Below, in pieces: positions 36,706-52,459 of a stretch of 64,000 nt of DNA (position 1 is the first letter of the stretch; each line of letters begins with the position of its first letter). The DNA is from Enchytraeus crypticus (lineage: Eukaryota > Annelida > Clitellata > Enchytraeida > Enchytraeidae): the NCBI GenBank assembly GCA_905160935.1, contig CAJHZI010000273.1:123501-187500 (forward strand). Reading direction: 5' to 3'. The translations under genes and the position numbers were made by a program. The notes under the pieces are model-generated. The model worked only from the letters and a program-made list of their open reading frames with translations, ran no database searches and was not told the DNA's origin.

Positions 36706-39700
36706 ATATGTTATCTCTCTCACTCACTCTCTCTCTCTCCCTAATAATGTGAACTGCCAAGTGGCTTCAAGGTACACATACAGTATGTTCTTAAAATCTT
36801 CTGTCACGCTCTTTATAGAGCTCTCCATCTTTCATCAACCTAATCCTTTATAAAAGGCTCAGCCTTAACCACACCTTATCTAGCCTACAGCTCGGAAAAT
36901 ATGACTTCTGAGATGTATTCTAGTTGCTTTCCCCAGTGTTTTCATTTTCGTCTCTTTCCACAAGTGCAATTAGCGGTTGGTCTATGCTTCGGTGTCGCAG
37001 AAACAATACGGAATACCGTTAATCAATACTTACATTATATTTATCACCGCTGTATGCAAAAATGCGATGGTAGAGCTAAATCGATGCCTGATATGTAAAA
37101 CAGAAAATTTCAAAAAGCCACAGACATTTAAGCTGAATTTATTGCTGATTTAAGAAATTTATTTCAACATCCTGTGGATTTTTTAAAGCTGTCAAACTAG
37201 ATCTCTCAATGTGGTCGCCCGTCTTAGCAATAATCGGGCCCGACGAAGCTTACCTTTGTTCATAGAACTAAACTTAGTGCACTATTGCTCGCCCCTTTTT
37301 ATTTTACGTGTATGTTGAAAGTGAGAAAATAATGCGATGGTGATTGAAGTCTCTAGATTTCAAATATTCCGAGAATCTCACTATGAATTTTAAAAAATTC
37401 ACACCACAATAAAAGTTAAAAAAGCTAATGTTAACGTCAGTTTCCTCACTCAAAAGCGATGTCAGTCACAGTCAGTGACGGGCGAGCCTAGGATTTGAAC
37501 CCCGCACATACTGATCCGCGTTCGAGTACCTTACCGACATCGCCGCTGGTTTCAGCCAATAATGAGTCAAATACATTCAATAAAGATATTTTACATAGAT
37601 GCAGCAATTTGATGGCTAATAATCCATCAGTGAAACCTATCTGATTCATAGCACTACAAGAAGTTGGTTTGATGATTCCTGTTCGGAGATCTAGTGACTA
37701 ATTGATGCTTGGGATATAAACTTGACAGCGGCTTTTGCCTAACTAATAGAACGGAATCAATTAATACCCAACTGCGTAATAAACTCGCAAAATATGAAGA
37801 ATGTTTTATTTTTGTTCAGGGTCTCAGGAAAACAACAGAATGCGTTCAACACTTAAAGAGTTGGAGTTCCAATTGTGTAAGTACCTTCCAATCCTATAAC
37901 TCTGTCGTCGTAATCATCATCATCGTCGTCATCGTCGTCAATATGTTTTCTTTATTGGCGGGAACCAGTGGCAATGTCGGTAAGATATTGGACCTAGGAT
38001 CACTATGTGAGGGGTTCAAATTCTGGGCTCGCCAATCACTGATATCGCTTTCGAGTGAGGTAGCTGACGTTAACATTAGCTTTATCAGCTTTAATCACTG
38101 TTTAACTATGGTAGAGATTATAAAATTTTATAGCATTTTCTGAACCTAAGGCGCTCACCAACTGAATGCCCATTTTGACGAAGGTTTTGATCTTAGTGCT
38201 TGCAGTCCTAGGCCTATTCTTCAGCAAACCCGTGTATATCGATGTTAAATCCTGTATCTATATCATTTGTATAAAAACTGTAACAGTGACTCGATGTTCT
38301 AATCTTTATGTTTGGACTAAAGGATTGCCAGAACTGGTATTGAAATTAATAGGAAACCAATATGCAATGCCTAAATCTTAACAATAGCTTTCATGCTAAA
38401 AACAATCAACAGCTGTTGCCGTTTCAATTGCAGGATATTAGTAAAAAGAAAAGGATATTAGTGAAATCGATAGGTTATAAGTAAAACAGGCAGGAGAAGA
38501 GTAAATCATTAGTCTATTAATAAAATAGGTGTGATAACAGTAAAACAGAAACGATTTGAATAAAAGAGGTATAGGCTAATAGTAAAATACATAAGACATT
38601 CTATAGTAAAACGGGTATGATAATAATTTCATATTAGCAAAACCAATTACCTGCCAATATGTTAATAGAATGATGCCCCTGTCCAGTAAATGTAAGTCGA
38701 AGCTGAGGAAGGCATAGGAGACCCGCCTAGTCATAAGCAGAATCCCCCAAGAATATTGGTAGGCCCTATATCAAAAGGAATGTTAGATGATTTAAAGATC
38801 CACTCGTATGTCGGCATGAAGAGGACAACGGATGATAGAGATGAATAGAGGCGCTATATATCATGAACCTGCTAGTAGGCAGTGCACTAAGAGAGAGAGA
38901 GAAAGAGAGAGAGATATTAATGGAAGGAGTATCGTAGAATTTAACGATAAGGCATGAAGTTGACTCAAATATACAATTTATCTTGTTTATTATTATTTTT
39001 ACGTTTAATTCAGGCATGCCAGCCAGTACAGTATACACATAACAACATAACTGAGAAATATGAGGTTAAGGCCAACTGGGTAACACTATGCCCAAAAGCA
39101 CTTTAGTGAGAAGTTAACATTTTAGTTTTACAAAAAACAAATCATACTTTGGAATTAATGATCAGAGTATGTAAACCAGGCAATCCAGTTTTCAACAAGT
39201 CTGCTGTTAGTTTTCTGAATTTCCTGTAACTGAAATTTTTATTTATTTGTATTCCATGTTATAATAAACAACAAATATAACATACTAAAATAGAAACCAA
39301 ACATATAGTCAGAAAGAGAGTTACCACAAAAAACCTAATTCTGTGAGGTAATTTTAAAAATTTATTGCAACGTGACCGAAACAAATTTATTATTTAGCAT
39401 ATGCATTACTTAATTTATATACATATTTATTTGTTTATAGTTTTAATAGATACTATTTTATATTCTAGACTCTTCCGGATCAGGTGGGTCCATGTTCCTG
39501 CTTCAAATATGGATCCACGCCAGCAGGTAGTATTGCTAATATATACACATTAATAAATTACAAATAATAATAGTAATAGTTAATATATTTAAATTAATTT
39601 AATGAGAATAGAAAAATAATAGTAATAATAATAGTACATTAACAATAGTAAGAGTACAATAGTAATAAACAATAATATATAATATTATACAGTAATAATA

Positions 39701-40120
39701 TAATATTACAATACAGTAATAGTACAATAGTAGTATAATAGTTTTTCAGCACGTATTGTTCGTATCGCTTTTATCAATCCTCGGGTTCTTTATATTTTGG
39801 ATGTCAAAAATAAATATAAAAAATTAAAATTAAAAAATAGTACATGTAATACAAACAATAATGGTTATAAGAAATTTTATATCATTTTACATAACATAGC
39901 GGCACACTGGGTCAGGAAGCACAGATGCTTGTTTAAGACCCATTTCGTCCTTCCTCTCCATGGTTATTAGTAAGCGTTGCCTTTTGATGGCGAATCAATT
40001 GCAGCCGGCGCGGATTTTAACCCTTAACAAAGGGATTTGTTATTCCTGCACTTCACTCCGGAATGCCGCGTCATTATTATTATTTAATTTTTTACCCCGG
40101 GTGTAAAAAACCCGAGGTCA

Positions 40121-40153
<33 letters not shown>

Positions 40154-43100
40154 GATTTAACGTCCGTTTCCTCATACAAGGATGATGTCAGGGACGTCCC
40201 CCCATCACATGTCACTACAAATCGATTCACCCCAAACGATCCAAAAAACACCTGCTGAAGAGAAATAAAAGATCCTAAACAGTGCCGGTCCGGTGATTAA
40301 ATAATCAGTCAGGCAAGATGAAATAAAATCTATGGTGGGAAGAGATATGTTTTCAACTTACAACGGAAAGTGGAAGTAGTAGAACATGAGCGAAGATCAG
40401 GAGTCAGAGAGTTCCAAACATTTGGAGCGGAGAAAGAAAATGAACGTCTACCTAACAAAGTGAGAATAATAGGAATTTTGAACAGTTTGGTATTGGAAGA
40501 ACGAAGCTTACGAGAGGATTGATATTGGATTAGGAGATCAGAAAGGTAAGAAGGTTTAACAAAAAGGAGAGTTTTGAAAGTTAAAAGAGCGATTTTATAC
40601 TTAATTCTTTGAACTACAGGAAGCCAATGAAGGTTATTAAGCAAGGAACTAGAGGTGGCCTGAAGCCTCGAGAATTGACAGACAACACGTGCTAGAGTAT
40701 TTTGAACGCGTTGCAAACGCATGAGAGAAGAAGAAGGTAAACCATATAGCAATGAATTGCAGTAGTCAAGTTTAGAATGAACTATTGAGTTGACAATAAT
40801 TATTGATGAATTTTTATCAAGAGATGACCTTATCTGTCTGATTTGACGAATCTAGAAGAAAGATGAACGCCAAACAGATGAGATATGAGATTTAAAATCA
40901 AGATTTTCATCAAAAATGACATCAATGTTTTTAGCCTTGGGAGTAGGAGTGAGAGCAAGATTTTGAAAATAGATGAAGGAATTGGCAATTTTGGTTCTTT
41001 GCTGGTGAGTGCTGATTAAAAGATATATAAAAACGATTCAAGCAGTATTATTATTATTTTAAACCCCTGAGACGGGGATTCTTTTTTTAATCTTGCTCTC
41101 CACTCAGAAATGCCGTGTTACCAATATTTCAAGCAAAATAACACCTGAAATCATGCGAATATCCCCAGCTACTTAACGATGGATCAGAAGGCTGTGAACT
41201 AATTCCGTCCTGTCATTCCATTTCGTCATATCCCTCGAGTGGTTTCAGGGAACTGAAATAAAATGCTAAACTTACATCTCACCTGCGTCAATAGAGTTAC
41301 TGCTGCTGATAAGAACAGCAAGGCCTTTTCCCTCTACGATCATTTATTAATAGACTACAAAAATCAACTGAAAATAGAAGTTAATGCATATTTTAAGAAT
41401 AATAATAATGAAGATATAAATAAAGAATAATAAACAACAAAAATAGAGGAAATAAATAATAGAAGAAATAATAAATAATAATAATAATAATAATAATAAT
41501 ATTGTATATTTTAATAGTTGTATTAAAGAATCTGAAAATGTAGGTAGATCTTGCTGTTACATTTCAAAGAAAGTATGCTTTTAAATTTAAAGTTTATTTT
41601 AATTCAGAAATCAGAATTATACCAGATGTTATACTGTTTGATATAGAAAAGTCAGTTCTATGATAGTAACCAGTCTGCATCGTCATTTGATATATGTCCC
41701 CTGGTTACATTAGCTTCTTATGCGAATGAATTATGCATATAATCAAAGATAGTATGAACTTAATTCAGTCTATCAAACCGAGACGGAATTAAACATCAGA
41801 ACTTACCGTATTTTATACCATTTTTTCAACTTTACGAGTGCTTTGCAGGTCTGCATTAGGCTTAAAAGATAATTCATCACAAAGGTCGAAATACACCTTG
41901 TCAGTACTTGACAATTATTGTTTTGGAAGGAAAAATCTGCTTGTGATTATGGAAGTCATGAACGAGCAAGCACTCTATGATACTGAGCAAAATATTTTTA
42001 TCTGTTGATTTGCTAAATTGACATAAACTAATTAATGATGTTTACAAAATGATACCCCATACAGCGCACAATATATTTCTAGATGCTAATATAGTTGAAA
42101 AATTATCCCTACACCTTAGAGGATAGGCTATGTGTCTCCTCAGTTAATGATCTTTGTCAACAATGCAAACAACTTAATCGAACGGCGTGGGTTTAAAAAT
42201 ATATCACTATTATATTTAACAGATAGGCCCAAAAATAATAGTAATTGTAATTATAGTTATTATAATAATAATAATGATATTAATATTAATTATCATAATA
42301 ATTTTAGTGATATAATTTTTATTATTAGTATTATTATTATTATTATTATCATTATCATCATAATCATCATCATCTTCATCATCATTATTATTTTAACTAA
42401 TATTATAATATTATTCTTATTTTATATTTATTATTATTATCATCTTCATCATTATTACTATCATAATTAGTATTGCATCAATTATTATTAGTAGTAGCAG
42501 TAATAGTAATTCTATTACCATCATCATCATCATCATTATTGTTACTATTATTATATTATTATTAATTTTAATATGAATATTATTATTAGTAGTAGTAGTA
42601 GTAGTAGTATTAGTATTATTAGTATTAATATTATTATTTTCATCATTATCGTCATGATTTTTATTATTACTATTATAATTGTGAGATTAATATTATTATT
42701 ATTATTATTATTATTACTCGTAGATCTAGAGAGCAGCTTGCCGCCAGTGCCCGGAGATATGGACATCACGCATTTAACCCACACGACCTTACTGCTTCAG
42801 TGGAGCCCATTCTATATCAGCTCATTCAGATACAACCATCGAGGACAACAAGGGACAAATATCTCAGAGAATTTCACTACAGTATCCGATTCAGTAGACA
42901 GTCAAAACAGTTCTAATCCAGAATCTTCTGAGGAATTCGGGATCCTAGACATAAATTCTCTGTTCGTTGTGGAGGCAAATTCGAGCACAACTTCTGACTG
43001 GGAATTCGTTGCAGAGGTAACTTTAGTTCTAGATAATTAGTTAACATTAACATTAGTTTTAAGAGAATGTAAAACAATTTTTTGCTCCAATTCGTGATTA

Positions 43101-46100
43101 TTTATAATAAAACTTTTACAAAGTAGGAATTAATTTATGTAATTTAGTTTCTTAGGCGTATTAATTAGACGGCTGAATCTGCTTTTACAGTACATACAAC
43201 TAACTCTGCCTAGCAATAAGTTAATCCTTTCACACTATTCTGCATGTTATTCACACTTTATTGTAGCTCATATATTTGGAAAAAGTTAGGTCTAGGAGGT
43301 GACTAACTTGGAATTGATTTTGTTCGCAATAGGTTAATTGCGAATTGAGGAAGGCAAAGTTATTGCCAATCTCAATTCACAATTAATTAATTAGACGCCT
43401 ATTAAGATGCATGAAGCTTAAGGTTGTTCTATTCTTTGGTCACCAGGTCGCAACACCGGTAATTTTCGGCAAAAAAATTTAACAAATCAAATCCTTCGAC
43501 GTAGTGAAATTGCCCAAACGCTCAACTTACTGAAAGAAATCAACAACAAACAGTACCTTGTCTTCAGTTTTATTCGCTATGTTTTTGTACTGTAATAGTT
43601 CATACGATTTTCGCAGACAAACGAAACGAGTGTGGAGATCTTCGTGAGCGAATGTGCCACTGTTGCCTACAGAGTGGCCGCAGTCAATGAGTTTGGAAGT
43701 TTTGGATTTACAAATCCCATCGTCAGAGGTATCGATATATACATATGTTACCGTCTATTAATTAATACCGATTAATTTTATTTGACTTTATTCTTATATT
43801 CCCAATATCTACTCCCTTCATCATCATCAGCATCATCATCATCATCATCAGTTCCTTGCGCTCTGAAGAGAACATAGGGCGGCAACATTCCTCCATTCTT
43901 TTCTGTCTTTAGCAACCCTCACAGCATCTTCCCATGAAATGTTCAAAGTTTTCAAATCTTTGTTGATTCTGTTAAACCAAGTACTCCTAGGTCTTCCTCC
44001 TCATAATAATCAACGATCATCGATCGATTTATCAATCTCCAATCTACGTGAATTAATCTATCAATCAATCCATCAATCAATCAATCTGCCTGTCAATTGA
44101 TTAAGCAAAATGTATATCCAGCCATCACTCTCTCAACAAATGAAATAATTGAATGGTAAAATTACAGTTATTGCAGACTGTTGTACAGTACGTAATAATT
44201 TTTAATAACATTCCAAAATTCTATAAATTAATTACCAATTCCTTGATGCTACACGTAATGACATTGCCTTTCTCAATTCATAGCTCATAGCATTGATTTT
44301 CACAGATTTAAAATAAACTTTAAGCAGGACGGTAGGCCTATTTGTTACATATTTCTAAGTTTTGTCGTCGGCTGGTCGAAGTTTTTCCGGGAGGGGGGGA
44401 TCATCAGGAAATTGTCGTGAGGGAGGTTAAAACTGGAGAGTTACAACGTTAGGAGGGAGGATAAGGGGGAAATTAACTTTGGATTTATTGTAAATTACTT
44501 TTCTCACTGTATCAGTTTACTATGTTTCTCACTAAATCGAAAAATTTGCAAAACTTATATGTGATATGCAGGACCGCCTATACCGGAGCCGTTGCAGGAA
44601 TTGAACTCTGAACTACTGTGGTACAACGAGAGCGCAAAGAGATTGCACTTTACTTCTTTGTTCTACATACCTCCAGGTAAGCATGTTACAATGCGGTGTA
44701 ATTTTTCCGCCAGACAGGATATAAAGACGAAAATGTAAAATCACCTTAGCAACTTAAACTATCTATTAAAAAGTCTATGTGATCAGAGTTTATAAGAGCT
44801 TTACATTTACGACTTGTATTGGGAGCCTATCGGGTCTTAAGTTGTGGAAGAGTTGGCCTAATTTAGTGGATGTGGAAAGTCAGAAATGCGAACTTATGAA
44901 TAACAGAGTTGGCAAAACACGAGAAGGAAAATAGCAGATAAACTGAAAAAAGTAAATCCAGATCAGTTACAGGACAAGGAAATTAATTTCAGAATAGCCG
45001 TATTAGTTTGTTGATTAATTGAGAAATTTAGTTCCTACTTTAGCGTTTTGAATTCCAGTTTATTTTAAATAAAGTAGTTTTCTGTAGTAGAATTACCTAG
45101 TAGTAGTTTATGCGAAAATTTATACTGCAGCAATGAAATAGGCTCTGAACTCTGACAGTGTCAAACATTATAGAACCAATGTCAAGCTAAAAGAGCCATA
45201 AACGAAAGATGAAATAAGCAATGCGAATCCAATATCTGGAAAACCAATCCAGAATGAAGTCTCAGATCTATATACATGTATAGGACCGGTAGTACGGATA
45301 AACGCGAAAGGAACTTAACGAGTGAAATATATCATATGAATCATAGATAACGTCATGGATAAGCATTTCATAATGTTTTCTGCTAATTTCTTTTAGCTAA
45401 CTTAAAACTAGTTTAAATCTGCTCCTCACAAACGACATTTAAGTAAACAACGTGTACCTTAGTAAACAAATGAATCTCATAATAATGGTATAGACCTTTT
45501 ATAAAAGGTGTTTACTTTGATAAATCACCTTATGTATTATTTCATTCGTTTGAGTGGCGCCACTGTGCATCATGAAATTGATTGTTTTGCAGAAGGCAAC
45601 TGCAATGTAATATATCCTCTCTAGATATTCTATCCAGACATATATTAACTGCAAATTAAGACATATGTTTATCATAATTTGACAAGAAATTGAAATACAT
45701 TTTTTGTAATTATTTAAAATGCCATTACGTTAATAAATGAAGAAATACGTAATAAATATATGCGAATATATAGAATATATTATATAGAAATATAATATAA
45801 ATAAATATAAAAATAAATAAATATAATATAATAATAAATATAATATATAGAAATATTTCCAGCCGTCAATAGAAGTACACAACCCTCCCCACTCTCCCAC
45901 TAGGCTTTGTTTATTATGTGAACAGAGTTACCGCTGCATATTATAAAAGGTCTATAATATGCAATATAAGAATTATTCATTTGTATTTGCAATTGCAACT
46001 AAAGTTGGATATTTCCAAGTTTAGTTACAATTGTAACTAATTGTAATTGCAATTGTAACTGCACGAATATCATTCTCAGTTGTAATCAGAAGTTAAATTT

Positions 46101-47503
46101 TACTATTTATTTATTACTATTGTTACTACTAAATATGCAAATAGAGATCCTTATATTTAAAATTAATTATTTCATTTGCAGGTTGGGAGTCTGCCAAACC
46201 CGATGTAGACAGGGATGGAAAAATTTGCATGAACGGAAATACACAACCCCCACCACCAGATGCCTATATCAACCCTGTTAGTATTTTGTCTAATTTCAAT
46301 TTTAGATTCTATTGTTATTCTCTTTTGCTAGAACATTATACTAAATTTACACCTCCATTTGGCTGCATAATCAACTTTTCGATTTTCATATAGCCAACTG
46401 TAGCTCCTTGCCTACTGACTATAATTCTGATTCTTAGGACTAATTAATTTTTAATTAATTAGGCCTACTAATTACTTACTAAGGATTAATTTATTAATAA
46501 TGTAAAATTAACGTTGTATGAAGTATAATTATGTTGAAAAGTGACAGCGTTCTTTAGAGTAGATTACAAAGCAAGAGCGATGAGCTATTCTGCACGTCTA
46601 ATAGGCCTAACATTATACAACAAGACTAAAATAAAATTTTATTAAATCAGGGAATGACGCCCCTACACAGTAAAAAAATGTTAGTCGAAGCTGAAGAAGG
46701 CAATAGGGGCCAACCTCTTCATAAGCAGAATCCCACAAGAATAGTAGTATGATCATGCTAGATGATTTATAGGTCCACTCGTATGTGGACATGAAGAGAA
46801 AACTTAAGACGTCATAAATACCGTGAACCTGCCAGTTGGCAGCGCACTAAGACAGAGAAAGAGAGAGAGAGAGAGAGATTTTAATTAAATACTAGGTTTT
46901 AAGGCTAAAGCCACATTTAAACTCAGTTGTCTCGGTGTTATGCCTCTGACGATAAGGAAGCTGGAATCGAAATCTGCATCTACTGATTCAATGTCAGACA
47001 ACTTAACCTGCATTCTCCTGCATAGTATTAGTTTTTATTTAGTAGATTTAATAATTACATTCTAATCTCCGTAGTAATACTGTACTACAAATATAGATAG
47101 TATTAGGACTAACTGTATTATTTTTGACTGAATTTCTGGATTTTTGTATTTGCACAGTTTTTGACCTAATCATTTTTTCCATAGTTTCTAACCAGATTTT
47201 TAACCATAGTTTTTGATCACCGTCTTGGATTTGTCTCAATAGTGTTCGATATTATCACGGACCGCACTTTCACTCTAATTTTTGCTATTGTTGTTATTGT
47301 TGTTGTTGTTAAATCCGCTTGTGTTACACAGAAATACCCTGGAGCAAGCACAGCTGTACTGACAATACTGGTATACGATGGCGGCATAGGATGCGAATAT
47401 TTCTTCGAGGTCTGCCTGCTGATACATAATAACCATATCATTTCTGAAGTAGCTAGATGAGAGAACGAGAGAGAGCGAGAGAAGAGAGAGAAAAAGAAAG
47501 AAA

Positions 47504-47535
<32 letters not shown>

Positions 47536-49090
47536 GGAAGAAAGAGAGAGAGAGAGAGTGAAGAGAGAGAAAGAGAGAGAGAAGTGAGAGAAAGAGAGTG
47601 AGACAGAGAGAGACAGAGAGTGTGTTTGTGTGTGAGAGAGAGGGGAGTGAGAGAAAGAAAGCGAGAGTGAGAGAGAAAGAGAAAGAATGAGAGATAGTGA
47701 GAGAGACATAGAGAGAGTGAGAAGGAGTGAAAGAGAGAAAGAATGAGGGAAACAAAGAGAGGGAGAGAACGGTATTCTCAGTCTTCTGTTCGTTCAATTC
47801 CTAATTGAAAGTCTTCAATTCCGCATTTCATTCCGTTTAAATTCAGTATTCAATTTTGTTGCAATTCTGCATTCCATTTCGTTCAAATTCCGCCTTCCTT
47901 TAGTTTCAATTTCTAATTCAATTTGCCTCAAATTTACCTTTAATTGCGCTTTCCATTTCGTACTTATTTCATGCGCTATGAAATAAATCTGATGCTTTTA
48001 TAATTTAAAATGCTATTGCAATTGATTCTACAATCTTTTTTTGCAATATTGAAGTGTTGTATATTAGGGCAAATATTAAGGATATCATCGTCTAATTTAA
48101 TGTTATTTCATTAGACTTTATCGGGATTATTAATTGTAGTGCTTTCTAGCTGCCTTCATTATGAAATCACTCTCTATAGAAATGCTGCACTCACAAATAA
48201 TCTCTATCTCTCTCTATCTCTATCTCTCTCTCTCTCTCTTAGTATACTGCCTACTGGCAGGTCCATGGCATATATCGCCTTCACTCTTCTCTGTCTACTG
48301 TTTTACTCTTCATGTCCACAAATGAGGGAATTTTTAAATCATCTAACATTCCTAATCTCGGCCTGCCTCTGCCTGTTTTCTTTCGGTTCAGCAGTCTATG
48401 ACGTCTTTTAGTAGACTTTCCATCTTAGAATATATCCTATCCAATCTTCTTTCTATTTGACTGTTCAGCTCTAACTTACCAAATCTCTCAAGAAATTTTT
48501 CAGTTGTAACCATTTGGGTCCAGCTAATCTTCTCAATTCTTCTCCATTTCCACATTTCCGACGCTTACAGTTTCCTGACGTCTTCTTCTTTAAGCTCCAT
48601 TTCTTCATATCCATATAATATCGTGATCCTTACCATGGGTTTCACTATCTTTATCTGTAAGTTTCTTTAGACCTTTTATTAAAAGTTCTTTCCTATTACC
48701 GAAGGCCTCTTTTGCTTCTGCAATCCTACTGCATATTTCAGTCTGATATATCTTATCATCTGTTATGATCTAGATATTTTAGATATTATGATCTAGATAT
48801 TTTAGATATTATGATCTAGATATTTTAGATATTATGATCTAGATATTTTAGATATTATGATCTAGATATTTTAGATACTATGATCTAGATATTTTAAACT
48901 TCTTACCTGTTTCAGTCACTATTTATTGTAATATTGAATATGAATAAGAATCTATGTTATTTATTATTATTTGCTAGGTTTTTCTTAAATCTAAATGTGG
49001 AAAGTCTGGACCAAGAATACCTGTCGTGCTAAATTTAACAGGTTACTGGAATATAGGCCTCTACAACTATCTCTCTTTCTCTCTCTCTCT

Positions 49091-49121
<31 letters not shown>

Positions 49122-50154
49122 GTCTCTCGCTATCTCTCTCTCTCTTTCTCTTTCAATCTATCTATCTATCTATCTATCTCTCGCTATATTATATATATCG
49201 TCCCGCAATATATATATATATATCGTCCCTGACATCATCCTTGTATGAGGAAACGGACGTTAAACCTTTGTTACTATTATTATTATATCTTTCTCTCACT
49301 ATCTATCTATCTCTCTCTATTGCTCTGCCAAGTGGCAGATTCACTTTTACGAATGATCTGTTATCTAGTGCCAAGGACTCAACATGGAAAGTGTTTAGCA
49401 TAACTAGCCTAATATAGGGCCTAACTAAATACCATAATGTTTAAAGAGATACTTGACATATATTCGACAAAATCTTAATCTTATATGACATATATTTGAT
49501 ATATACCCGCATATTATACGCTATCACGGGTATATTAAAATCATTGATTGCCTTCATATTATGCACGTTATTAATAACATTAATAACATTTGTTCTTAAA
49601 TGAGGCATAAGTTATTAGTTAGACTTTCGCTCGTATGCCTTTAAATCCATCATTTGGCCCTGGCTTAACATGTTAGAAATATGCAGCAAAAATTAACAGC
49701 GCTGGAAGTTGATAAATTTCTTATCGAGTCTGCTTTCTAGCTCCGTAAGAACACTCCTTAGATCAACAAGTTAATCCCTTCACAAAATCTATGCCATATC
49801 TAAGTCTATGCTTTATAACTTACGTAGCCTATAGCTTGGAAAAAGTATGGCTTCTGAGGTGGTTTCCCGTAGCCTTCCTCAGTTAGATGGATTAATTACC
49901 ATTTAATCCTGGGAGAAAATATTTTATGGTGAGGTGGGTCCACTCTTACCATCCTCAGCTCCTGCCTTAGTCGCCTCTTACGTACACGCAGCAGATCGTT
50001 TGCCGTTGCCCTATTCTTCAGTAGTCCACCCACACCCGAGCACAGCACGGGGTACCAGTCAAACACTTAAAATAAGTGTTTTAAAGGATAACTATTATCG
50101 TGTATTTTCACTTTAAGATATATTTGATATACATGTATAACATGTACTCCAGAA

Positions 50155-50194
<40 letters not shown>

Positions 50195-52262
50195 CATAAA
50201 GTATAAAGTGTGACAATTGTATACTTCAGATTGTGCACTTGAAGGAATAGCGCCAAACAAATGTGGAATCTATCCAGGTAGTCTATATTTAACATTTGCG
50301 ATTAGATACTTAGATTGCGACAATCAATCAAGCAATCAATCAATCAATTAAAAAATGAGAATTTAAAGTCCTGTTGCTTAATCAAAATGGATTTAAATTA
50401 TGTCCTAGCTATTGCAAATTAAGATACGGAAAAATGGTATCCTTTTGTTGGAATAATTTAAATTACATTATAGTTAAGAAGTTATTTGGATTTCTTGGGG
50501 TAAGAGAGTTTGGGATATAAATAATCAGTTAAAACACATCCATACAAAATATATTTATACCTCTATACGTAATTGAAACAAACGCTGAATAACAATTACT
50601 GTCAGTAGCTCTGATTATATATAGATAGATATGCTTGTATGCCAATTACTGTTAAATTTTTAGATTGCGATTCCTCTACTTACGTTTACTGCCAATTTTA
50701 AATGCGAAAAAGGTTGAATACTTTAAAGACGCTATTCTAAACTGCTGCAAAACACTTTCAATGCTCTACCTTATTTTTGAGTAATTCTAGCAATTGATAG
50801 CGAGACAGTACCATTCGATGCAATCTTAGAAAATATATTCATAAGTGATATTCGTGTGTATCAACATTTTATAATTTTTACGACCAGCTTAAGAGATAGG
50901 ATTAGGCCTACATGATGTTTAATTAGTTTATTTATTTTAAAAAGCCCAAAAAGCCAATGATAACGTCAGATTCCTCACTCGAAAGCGATGTCAGTGGTGG
51001 ACGAGCCCAGGATTTGAACCCCGCACATACTGATCCGCGGTCGAGTACCTTATCGCCACTGGCTATAGCCAAATTATCAAATAACAAATTATTGATTAAA
51101 TTTTTTAATTATTACTCGATATTGTCTATAGGAATACCGGAGGAGCCACAATCCACTACCACCACAGCCGCTACAATGGAAACTACCACGGGTTAGCGAA
51201 AACTAGGAAAAATTTATTATTAATTTATTTACGTTTTACTTTTACAACTGTATTTGAATTCGTTGAAATCTCTGGCAGGTTTAGAAGTAAACTTGCACAA
51301 ACAAACAAGCAAACATATAGGCCTAAGGTAAAGTTAAATTAAACACTAGTTAAAAGAACTCAAAGGATTACTGCACTGATAGAGCAAAGAGGCTAAGAGG
51401 CTTATTGTTACTATTTAATAACTGCGATATCTGCCAATAACTGCGGCATAAACACGAAGGACTTTGCCAAGGTCATGCAGGAATTAGGCATTTCTGGTGA
51501 CAAGCTCGGAGCGTCCAAGAGAAAAAAGGTAAATTTGCATATATTTTTGTAGCTCACTCCAAGTACCGGTTGATTGGTTGGATTGGGTGAAGTATTCGCT
51601 TTAAAGCAGCAGGACGCGGGTTCGAACCCCGACCAAATCTTGTCCTACAGTGCAGAGTACAGAAACAGGCCGTATGCTTGAATTTGCAGCAATAGAGTAG
51701 CTTATGTGGTTTGAAATATTTCTGGATTTAGCTATACACCTATTCATACGTAACGGGGAATCAAGTTATACTAGAAGTTTCCTGAGAATTAACGCAGATT
51801 TAATTTAAAACCAAAGAATTTAGATTCACTCGGTTTATTAAGCAAATAAATCAATAAAGTGGATAATTTTAAAAATGTAGGCTCAGCCACTTCAGAGACA
51901 CAAAGATGATATATCATAGCACGCCACAGGCCGCAACCTTTATGATATGGCTTGACACAATAACATACATGTACATGTGATATTAGGATTCCATGAATAA
52001 GATATTAGGTTTTGATTGTAATGATTGATGAGATTTAAATGTCTGATGCATTTATGTTCATTTATATGATGTTTGCATGATGTGTCTTTATGCTGTGATT
52101 TCTCTTATCTTTTTACTTTGTTTCTAATAATATTTGATTCTAATATTTGGTTCTAAACTCGTTGTTTTTTTCAACTCTAAGACAATGATTTTAAAAAAAT
52201 TATGCAGCCTTATCTCGTTAAATCTTATGAAATTATCATCTCATATATATATATATACATAA

Positions 52263-52350
<88 letters not shown>

Positions 52351-52381
52351 GTATATACACATATATATATATATATATATG

Positions 52382-52419
<38 letters not shown>

Positions 52420-52425
52420 CTGTAC

Positions 52426-52459
<34 letters not shown>

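Larger units (their letters stand above)
35401..39468. other. RTK intron 2, right part
   Basis: CT tracts, SINE-1 inverted pair, Rep-F and RTE-like tails. No open frame with coding character. Confidence 0.5.

Noticed and set aside
42132..42784. Ile/Asn-rich frames
   Set aside because: They come from ATT microsatellites; only the end of the plus frame overlaps the real exon 4.
47275..47797. Ser-Leu-Ser-Leu frames on the minus strand
   Set aside because: Translations of the GA tract; similar artefacts occur at 12917-13150, 36266-36752 and 49026-49417.
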